Assembly (NCBI GenBank): GCA_023213315.1
Contig: JAKCPI010009403.1
Location: 1 to 64,000, forward strand
From: Euborellia annulipes
Lineage: Eukaryota; Arthropoda; Insecta; Dermaptera; Anisolabididae
DNA length: 64,000 nucleotides
Direction of reading: 5' to 3'
Position 1 is the stretch's first letter; each line of letters begins with the position of its first letter. The translations under genes were made by a program, and so were the position numbers. Shown piece by piece: positions 56,701 through 64,000 of the stretch. The notes under the pieces were generated by a model, which was given only the letters and a program-made list of their open reading frames with translations, was not told the origin of the DNA and did not search any database.

Positions 56701-59700
56701 AGAATGTGACGAATGGATTGTAAATTTTATTTACGTTTTAGAAAAATATTTATGAGCTTTCGAAATTTTATCCCTCTTCCTGAGGAAAGCTTTTCATAAA
56801 TTTTGTCCTGGATATAATTATTTTTAAACCTCTTGGCATTATTTAGGCGAATAGATAGATCATTAGTGAATATAAAAAATTTTTAGTATAATATATTGCT
56901 AATAAACACTTTCACTTCAAAATATTGAAATTTCCAATCCCGTTTAATAAATTAAAATCTCATTTCCTCTATTGTGTTTTTTGTTACTTAAGAAAGGTCT
57001 AGTTTCACTTTTTTATTGGTTAACAAAAGCAAAGATGTATGTTAAAAAAATGAACAAAAACTTGAACTCTAATAAAATTATAAAACCAAAAGACAAGATA
57101 TTATAATATTTATAAATTTCAAAATATTCTTTATGGAGGTATGACCTCCCCAAGGATCCAGGGGAGTTTTTCAGGAGGGGGTATTTTTTTTTGGCCCCAC
57201 AGCACACAATTTCCTCTTATTTTCGGTAATTTAAAGTTGCATTCTGTACTTGTTTACGAGATTTTTTGTGTAGCAATAGATTTGAACACACACCCCTACA
57301 GACCCTCTTTATTGGAATCTGGGACTCCCAGAACGAGTATTTCCATCAATATCCTCGTCATCGAATTTTTGACACAATCGTAATATTACCTATACAGTAT
57401 AGGTAAGAGAAAGTAAAAATATATATACAAATCAAATTTTTAAGTATTAATTTTTAAGTATTTATATTAAAAATAAAATTTAATTTACAAGAAAAATATT
57501 TTTCCTCAATAATTACCTCCCTTTGAACCTGCCCTTGGGCCTACCCAATCTCCATAAAAAATTTTATCTCTAACTATTAAAATACAAAATGTACTAAATC
57601 CCTACTCACCTCCCTCCTCTTCCTGAATCAACTATAGTGAATTTCTATTAAAATTCCACTAGCTCTCTCTAATTAAATGTTTTTAAAAAAATCGTTGGGA
57701 TTTTGAATCTAAAAAATACTCATAAATACAAAATGTTCATACTATATTGAGATATGTATTGTATTAAATAGAAAAGGTTGGACATTTCTTTTAAAACTTA
57801 CTATAACTTTGTTACTACCCCCCCCCCCTCCCGTGACCGAGGGGCTAGAGATATTGACAAATATTGATAGTCTTTAAACCATGGGGCGCGGATTCGGATC
57901 CCAGGCAGTCTGATAATGATTTGGATATTAAATGAAATAAATAAATGTACCTGGACCACCTAATATATCGTGTTTAAATAATTAGTATCGTTAAAGTCTA
58001 AGATGCCGAAGACCTAAAAAAAATTGATGAAAAAAATACTTTACTCTGTATTACTAAAACTCATTAAAACATTCTTGAATCTGAAAAAAAAAATTAGGTC
58101 GCATCAAATTCTTTTAAATCTGCTATTAAAAAAAAAAGAATGAATAAAGAGGAATCTTATAAATGGAACAAGCATCGTTGAAATATTTTTTTTTTTGCTA
58201 TTGAGAAGAGGGAATGTTAATTATTTAACGGGTAAAGGTAGAGAGGTGAGCAGAAAATATAACGAGTGACCTACCTATAGATAGTAGAAGCGTGTCCGTT
58301 GTTCTGGTTCTGGGAATGCTCGAGGCAGAGCTGAAGATGTCGACTCTCCTCCAGAAGAGTTAACAGATTGAGCTCTTCTCTGCCCAGCTGATACTCCAGT
58401 TCAGCTTGCTCGATTCGGGTGTCGATGTTACTGGACAAAATATTCCTCTTAATGTACATTAAGCACGATTTTAATTAATAATGAGTTTCATTTATTTTAT
58501 TTGGCACAGAAATTATTTTTATTAAAAAAAATCTTTAAACTACAGTGAATATATTTAGTAAAAAATAAAGCTTAGTATTTAAACTGTGCCATTGTACATA
58601 CAAGAATGCTTAATAGCTAAAATGTTTGCATTATCGACACAGAGCGCCGTGTTTTATGCGAAATCTTTTCAAGACACATACAGTAATTTGAATGACTATA
58701 TGATAGCAGGGGCGTATATAAGGGGGAGGAGGCTCAGCTATATCCGGTATTTTAAAAATATTTTTGTGTATAGGGAGGGGGATATTTAAAAATGAGTTCG
58801 GGCCTCTCCCGAAAAAATCTATATACGCCCCTGTATGATAGGCAAGTTTGAAATTTGTTTACCTACTATTCATCTATTAATAAATTAAAAACACACTGTC
58901 ATCTTTCAATTTACAGTAGATAAAAGAAACCAAGTATGCTGGGACGATTGAATTAGGGTTAAGGAGAAAAGATAACCAGCGACTGCTTTCCACTTTAAAA
59001 TCATTTATTTGCAAATATTTCGGTATGTCTAACGTAAACCATTCTCAGTGCATCAAATTATACGATAGGTGGAGCGTTTTACAGAACTATTAAAACTCTC
59101 CACAATTGTATAATTAGATGTAGTGAGGATGGTTTACGTTAGGCATACCGAAATATTTCCAAATAAATTATTTTAATGTGGAAAGCAGTCGATGGTTATT
59201 TTTTTCTCAATAACCCTACAGGGTATTTTATTTTTATAATATAAAAAGAATAAAAGTGAAATAAGTGCATTTTATTTTAAGTCAAAAAATTTATTTCTTA
59301 GGGGCGGAATAAATTTTCTTCACATATTATTATTGACCTATTTTATAAACTGCCTTCTATTCTAATTCGTCTATAAAATTTTTATTTTTTCATTTGAATT
59401 CGGATAAATTTTAATTTTTAAAAATTTATTTAAGGTCTTTTTCGGCATTTGAGGCCATTTAGGCCCTAGTCCCTATTTATTTCAATTGATTGGTATTCGA
59501 TTCAATTGAAATAAATTTCTCGCCTGGGACGGGATGCGAACCCTTGATCCTTTGATCCATTAATTCATAGTCTATTAATTATTATTTTTGATTCATTAAT
59601 ATTTTTATTTCTTTTTCTATTCAAATCAAATGATAAATTTTATTTTAGATAATATTCTAAAAGGCCTATTTGAAAAAAAAAACACTTAGGCCTATACTAT

Positions 59701-62700
59701 TTATATTTATAAACTCTTTAGCCAGTAAATCATTTCATCATAAAAAAAAGAGAGGGTATTTTTATTTTCCATTTACTTTGCTCAAAGCAAAGGCGTTTTA
59801 ATAATAATTTTTAACAAGTCAGACGAAAGATGTTATGCAATTGCATTAAATCTCAATTTTCTCGCCTTGGGCTCTCATCTAAAAATATTTCACATTTGAA
59901 TTTGATAAAAGGTTATTGTATGTATAACCAACAACACCCACATGATTTAAAACAGGAAATTAGATTATTTTTCATAAACTAAAATGATTCATATTAATTT
60001 AAGAACTCAAATTTTCACAAAAATCTTTGATTTATTGAAATGCCACCGTTTCGATGGCGACTGCCATCTTCTTTAGCACTTTGTCATGGCGGAGAGCATC
60101 TCTCTTAATTTAAAAACAGTGTTTAGTGTTACTTTAATTATTTATTTAATTATTTCATTAAGTTTTCTTCCTCTTGTGAATTTTTTAAAATTTAAAATGA
60201 AAGGTTTTGGTCTCGCTATTTACTGATAGGCCTATTAATTAGCTAGTAAACTAAAAATATTTTTAATTAGAAATTTCATATTTGATTTAATCTTTTAAAT
60301 TAATATTTTGGTCCAAAAGAGTATCTCTATTAACAAACAACACGATGTTTATATTGTTATTTATGTAATACAACCTTGAATCGTTAATCTTTCAAAGGAA
60401 GTTACTACTTTCGATTTAATTATAAACCATTTATATAATCTATAATAAAATTTAAATAAAAATACTAAATTTTGATAAAAAATAAACAAAATTCAGATGG
60501 TACAGTAGTACATCAAACAATATATTCTCTTAATGAATGTTTTTATTTTCCACTTCTGCCTACTTATAACCTTGTAAGTGAAATAAATTCAAATTAAATG
60601 TCTTTATTTATTTTCAAAGGATGAAAATGACAAACGGGAAATCCATTAAAATTCCATTAAATCATCCATTTTTTTTAAATATTTTCAAAAAAGCCTATAA
60701 ATTATTCGGATTTTTTTTTATAAGACTGTATATAAAAAAAAATCGAAATTTACATATTCACCTTCAAATGTTTTGACCTATATTCTTGAAACTCGAATTT
60801 TTTTTTCTGATGAATACAAAAAAAAAAATATATATATATATAGGACCTATATACAGTAGGTTCCCTAGATATATATTCCGTCTTGGACAACTTTTTGCAT
60901 TCATCAATAAAACTGGAACTTGTTTTTTTTTATAAATACCGTACCCGAAGATAAGCGAAAATTTTTGATATGGAAACTAATTAAACATCAAACAGTATTA
61001 TAATGGTTATAAAGATGTGAACCCTTTAGTCAGTAAAATTTTTCATTCAGAGAGCCATACAAGTTTTATTTGATTTGTCTTTTCGGCATCTAAGGCCATT
61101 TAGATCATCTTTACTTATTTCAAATGATTTGTAGCCAATTTATTTAAAATAAATTTTTCAAAGCGAACCTGGGACAAGTTTTAAATAAGTAAATTTTTGA
61201 CTTTTTTAGTCCCCACCCTTGTCAGTAATTATAAGTATTATAAGTAAATTAGATGACCCTCTCCGCTAGTCTGCATTCTTAATACTTGTAGGACACCTAA
61301 ATGTAAAAACTCAAGAGAAGTACTTACTCGGTGATGTCAAGCCTTTCGAGGGACAATTTGAGATTCTTGATAGCGAGTCTCTTGTGGTCCATTTCAGTCC
61401 TGAGGCGATGGAGCCGGTCTTCAGCATTACGCCGTTCCTGATCCGAGAGCGGGACTCCGCCGCCACTGCCTGCCTGAAGTCTCCCGCTTACGCTTGACAC
61501 CAGCTGACCCTTTAAGCTGACAAACAAACAAACATTCACATAAGATGGCTTCACATGGATAAATTGAAACAATCAGCGGTTCTTTGTTAGTTTAGAATTC
61601 ATAAGAAGAACACAATCTATGTCTCTGATTAAGCTCCTAGACTGGAATAGAGACATGCACCGAGGGTCAGTGCTTCGTGTCCCGTTATGAGCAATATAAT
61701 ATATTTTAATTATATTTGTTTTAAATAAATATGAAAGGATAATGTTTTTTTTTTTTTCAAAATTACTTAACATGCATATAGTCCAACCAAAATCAAAAAA
61801 AATTTCTTTAAAAATCGTGTTAGGCCTATTTACTGTAAATCCTTTAATTTATTCAAATTTAGATCATTATATTCTTACATGTAAAATCCAAGACAGGCAC
61901 TTCCCTGCTCTTCTTGACTTCCTAATTCAAAACAATTTGTCAATTTACATATTAAATAATTTTTTTTTATCTACTTCAGAGACGGACACCATTTAAGGCA
62001 TATTAAAATTATCATAATGAATTTTAATTAAACTAAGAAGATGCCTAAATATTCACCTATATATGTAACTCCTAATCACTCGAGAAGGAAAATTAAAAAA
62101 AAAAATATATGACTCATTAATAAATAAAACTAATAAATAACTAATTGAATATCTTACCAATATATTCTTGTAATTTCAACAATTAGATTAGAGTTAATGA
62201 AGGATGATATAAGTATAACAAATTTTAATTTTATTTATTTTATTAGAGGTTTAATACTTGGCTGCATCCTTCTTTATCAATTCTAATCTATGTATGACAC
62301 AGTCCCAACACAACTACTCAGAAAGTAATGGAAAAATAATTTTCCAGTAAATATTGTATTTAAAAGGTCCTCTTAGAATATATAAAATTTCGCCTCACAA
62401 TAGCTACAGGTTGTAGTAGAGATATATAAGGGGACACAGACAGACAGCCGGAGCGAATTATATTTAGATATATAGATATATAGAAAATCGATAGCTTTTT
62501 GCAAAAAAGGGGTCCTTAAACTAGGATATCGAATCCCTTAACGGTCAGTTCTTAACTTTCTCCGTAAAAGACAATCAGGTTGCATTTTTGCCACCCATAA
62601 CCGGTTCGAAACAGCCTTTGGGCTTTGGGGACCAAGTTACATTCATTCAATTCTTTAGGCTCTCGTGCCCAAATTAAAATTCTAATTTTTTTTTATAATT

Positions 62701-64000
62701 ATATTATAATTTAGTTGTTTATATTTTTATTAAAATTTTTTTTTTATTGAGAAAAAGGAATTTTAGAATTTCCTCTTCTATCCATTTCTATCAAGCCTTC
62801 TGGAGATTAAGTTGAAATCCCGAGAGAATTTAATTTATTAATTGAATTTAAATAATTATGGCCTGTCGCTAGGTAATTGTACTTAAGGATTTTAATGCCG
62901 AAATTATTAAATAATTAACACGAGTTAATTCATCTATCCATTAATATCTCATTTTGTTTTTCTTTTCTTTAAATTTTTTTTTTAAACTTTCTAATTTTAA
63001 ATTTTTTTCCATAAATTAGTTTTTAATTTTCTATTATTTTATTCAGTCTAAAAAAAAATGAATAAAATTCCAAATTTCATTGTAATAATAGGTATTTAAG
63101 AAGTGCCAACGAGATGGCCCAGTTCACAGATCCTTGGAGGAGGCATCCGCCAAGACGTCACATCCGCCACCAAATCTACTGACACAAAATGAATGCATGG
63201 GAGACTTATTGTTTAGGTTTCATCATTCCCTTATAGTGTTTGTTTGTCACTATTATTTCTAATCTTTTGATGTTTGATTTCTTATGCGGATGAATATTGG
63301 TTTTCATGAAGAGATCAGTTCTGGTTTTGAATTTCATACTCCGAAAAATATTGAATTCCCAAAGTTTTTAATATTGTATTTTTCACTCTGTTGCGCTTGA
63401 TTTATTTAAAAATCTCTGATTAATCTCTACATACTATAAATAAATATATTTTTTTCTTAGTTTTAAGCATTATTTTATTAAAATAAATTATTATCTTATC
63501 TTATATATACTACACCATTCTATTAAACGAGCAATGTACGTTTATTTGTTTGTTTGTAACAAGGGCGGATCCAGAGGTGTTTCTCGGGGGGGGGGGGGAT
63601 CTGGTGTGACTCGTCGCACAACACACTATTTTTTTCTTAATTTCGGTAATTTAAAGGCGCATTTTGTAGAAGATAATATGAAATCCTTTTTATATGCTAA
63701 TTAAATATCCCAAAATCAAAATTGACTTTCGGCTGCCTCCAGGGATGATGTTTTAAGACATCCATATTCCTAGGCGTTCATAAGTGTATTTTGTATATCC
63801 TGTAAGCAGACCCACTGACAGAGGGGGCAGGGGGTAATAAATTGTCAAAGTGAGTTAGTTTACCTGAGAATCGTGTTGTCCTTATCTCGGATGACACCTT
63901 TAAGAGCTTCAAGTTCTCGGACCATGTCTCTTGGTCCTCTAGGTGCTGGAGAAGTTCCACCTCCATTTATTCCGATATTTCCGACACTAACGAGACGTTT
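50762..64000 (-). CDS. PDZ and coiled-coil scaffold protein, 3' part of the gene
   Basis: Exons in translation order: 63864 to beyond 64000, 61328-61516, 58275-58430, 54867-55019, 52042-52486, 50762-51562. All are GT-AG, and phases agree; 626 residues are visible and the N terminus lies outside the window. Coiled-coil stretches (MVRELEALKGVIRDKDN; RLHRLRTEMDHKRLAIKNLK; QAELEYQLGREELNLLTLLE) precede one PDZ domain split between exons 4 and 5 (TPGLFVEWAAEGAGLHKGD, RLLEVNGKIILTRNKEEMI, AQLVVIRVRP). The usual GLGF loop is degenerate (RFGAG). A second coiled coil follows (AEEADRARDSARAENVRL). The tail is Ser/Thr/Gln-rich with three His-rich tracts and a Pro patch (SRPAPPKKP), ending VKDKWC. This suggests a cytoplasmic or junctional adaptor binding C-terminal peptides. 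I cannot name the orthologue. The probable AATAAA on - is at 50,729-50,734, about 30 bp from the stop. Confidence 0.85.
51800..52028 (+). repeat. REP-C copy in a 0.48 kb intron
   Basis: GGCGACCACGAACTACCCGA, TCTTTCTGTTCTTTACATGT, TTTTCAACAGACGTCAGACC and CCGACCCCGCACCGAG, with an AAGAAAAAGAA tail. It makes up nearly half of the last intron (51,563-52,041) of the PDZ gene. Small open frames here are shadows. Confidence 0.7.
52790..53160. repeat. GAAAC-core foldback, paired copies
   Basis: GCTGACGTTTCGGTCCTGG at 52,811 and GGACCGAAACGTCAGC at 53,079 are inverses. Arms also share TATAGGCATACAATCAAATA and GAATATTTGATTGTATGCC. The right arm on + reads CTCTGAGGATCG, short stem, CCGAAACGTC. The outer arms TAAATATATTTCATTTAT and ATAAATGAAATATATTTA complete the palindrome. 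It lies in the intron after the PDZ core exon. Confidence 0.75.
53161..54866. other. PDZ-gene intron, mostly unique AT-rich DNA
   Basis: Includes a TTATTTATTTATTTATTTAA run at 53,560 and a CCTCATTTCCTGAGGAAGGC block near 54,430 that recalls the GAAAC-core family. No exon is recognised. Confidence 0.4.
55545..55870 (-). repeat. Two SINE-B fragments
   Basis: CTTTTTCGGCATCTGAATCC at 55,562 and GTCTTTTTCGTCATCTGAGG at 55,772, followed by TTTATTCCATTTGATTGGTA, match the antisense SINE-B body. Heads are absent. Bases 55,020-55,544 show nothing else. Confidence 0.55.
55871..57185. other. PDZ-gene intron, scraps of repeats
   Basis: CAGTGGTTCCCAACCAGTG at 56,398 is a hAT-like end without partner. 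TCTAAATGGCATCAGATGCG at 56,553 is SINE-B body. CTTTCGAAATTTTATCCCTCTTCCTGAGGAAAGC at 56,756 recalls the GAAAC-core family. No coding sequence is seen. Confidence 0.4.
57190..57415 (-). mobile_element. 90-bp hairpin remnant plus MITE-T end
   Basis: GGCCCCACAGCACACAATTT...AGTTGCATTCTGTACTTG is a decayed hairpin unit. It is followed by ATCCTCGTCATCGAATTTTT and the GGTAAGAGAAAGTA terminus of an antisense MITE-T copy. Confidence 0.6.
57860..58035 (+). repeat. Diverged SINE-A, sense
   Basis: Head remnant GGGCGCGGATTCGGATCCCA (B-box region), then CAGTCTGATAATGATTTGGA, TATCGTTAAAGTCTAAGATG and CCGAAGACCTAAAAAAAA. It is one of the few + orientation copies. Confidence 0.5.
58707..58833. mobile_element. 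Short hAT-like MITE with 8-bp TSD
   Basis: Ends CAGGGGCGTATATAAGG and TATATACGCCCCTG; perfect duplication TATGATAG (58,699-58,706 and 58,834-58,841). At 127 bp it is the shortest intact copy, an internal deletion derivative of the 24,147 type. Confidence 0.88.
58965..59200. repeat. GAAAC-core-related foldback
   Basis: Arms CGACTGCTTTCCACTTTAAA / TTTTAATGTGGAAAGCAGTCG and AAATATTTCGGTATGTCTAA / TTAGGCATACCGAAATATTT enclose AAACTCTCCACAATTGTATA and its inverse. The CCGAAATATTT core matches the copy at 17,928. Confidence 0.7.
59425..59575 (-). repeat. SINE-B
   Basis: AAGGTCTTTTTCGGCATTTG, GGCCATTTAGGCCCTAGTCC and TAAATTTCTCGCCTGGGACG, then GGGATGCGAACCC, the inverse of a B-box. The A-box part is degraded. 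Confidence 0.65.
59576..61060. other. PDZ-gene intron, AT-rich
   Basis: A GAAAC-core scrap (CCACCGTTTCGATGGCGACTGCCATCTTC) lies at 60,042. A short ATATATATATATA run is at 60,829. No exon with splice borders is seen. Confidence 0.4.
61065..61180 (-). repeat. SINE-B fragment
   Basis: GTCTTTTCGGCATCTAAGGC, CATTTAGATCATCTTTACTT and AAATGATTTGTAGCCAATTT, then GCGAACCTGGGAC. It is an antisense body with only the inner edge of the head. Confidence 0.6.
61573..63560. other. First visible intron of the PDZ gene
   Basis: AT-rich. TTGGCTGCATCCTTCTTTAT at 62,258 recalls the GAAAC-core tail, and ACACAGACAGACAGCC lies at 62,434. A more balanced stretch at 63,100-63,180 (GTGCCAACGAGATGGCCCAG) has no usable splice-bounded frame that I could confirm. 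Confidence 0.4.
63562..63675. mobile_element. GGGCGGATCC-type end plus hairpin remnant
   Basis: AAGGGCGGATCCAGAGGTG at 63,563, a G-run of about 12, then ATCTGGTGTGACTCGTCGCA and AATTTCGGTAATTTAAAG of the 90-bp hairpin unit. It has the same composite order as at 29,137 and 48,964. Confidence 0.5.

Overview
This window looks like nuclear DNA of an AT-rich invertebrate animal, most likely an arthropod. The evidence is split genes with GT-AG introns, animal-specific gene families (tetraspanin, TTC27, an SLC16-type transporter, a PDZ/coiled-coil scaffold) and a dense load of short transposable elements. I cannot name the species.

Layout. Bases 1-19.3 kb hold almost only repeats, plus one tentative terminal exon near 464-566. 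A five-exon tetraspanin gene lies on + (19,389-31,377); its 6.1 kb first intron is full of nested elements. TTC27 lies on - in 13 exons (34,750-40,768), and I reconstructed it from start to stop. A monocarboxylate-transporter-like SLC16 gene lies on + in 9 exons (42,098-50,191) and is divergent from TTC27. The 3' part (six exons) of a PDZ/coiled-coil protein gene lies on - (50,762 to beyond 64,000) and converges on the SLC16 gene. The four genes belong to unrelated families, and I see no sign of a functional cluster.

The rest is a layered repeat landscape. I see: hAT-like MITEs, seven with perfect 8-bp target-site duplications (TSDs); a PIF/Harbinger-like foldback with a TTA duplication; a 1.45 kb foldback with subterminal repeats; an abundant MITE family with an AGAGAAAGTA end (called MITE-T here); a 90-bp hairpin MITE; two tRNA-derived SINE families (SINE-A, SINE-B); an unclassified 230-bp repeat (REP-C); a foldback family carrying a hammerhead-ribozyme-like GAAAC core, which may derive from Penelope-like retroelements; a 118-bp minisatellite inside a transposon; and one decayed non-LTR retrotransposon 3' end. 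I found no intact transposase or reverse transcriptase, no bona fide tRNA or rRNA gene and no CRISPR array.

The most useful observations are the GAAAC-core foldback family with one 16-bp TSD, the subterminal-repeat foldback at 13.9-15.3 kb, and a one-base A-run discrepancy that breaks the TTC27 frame and is probably a sequencing error.
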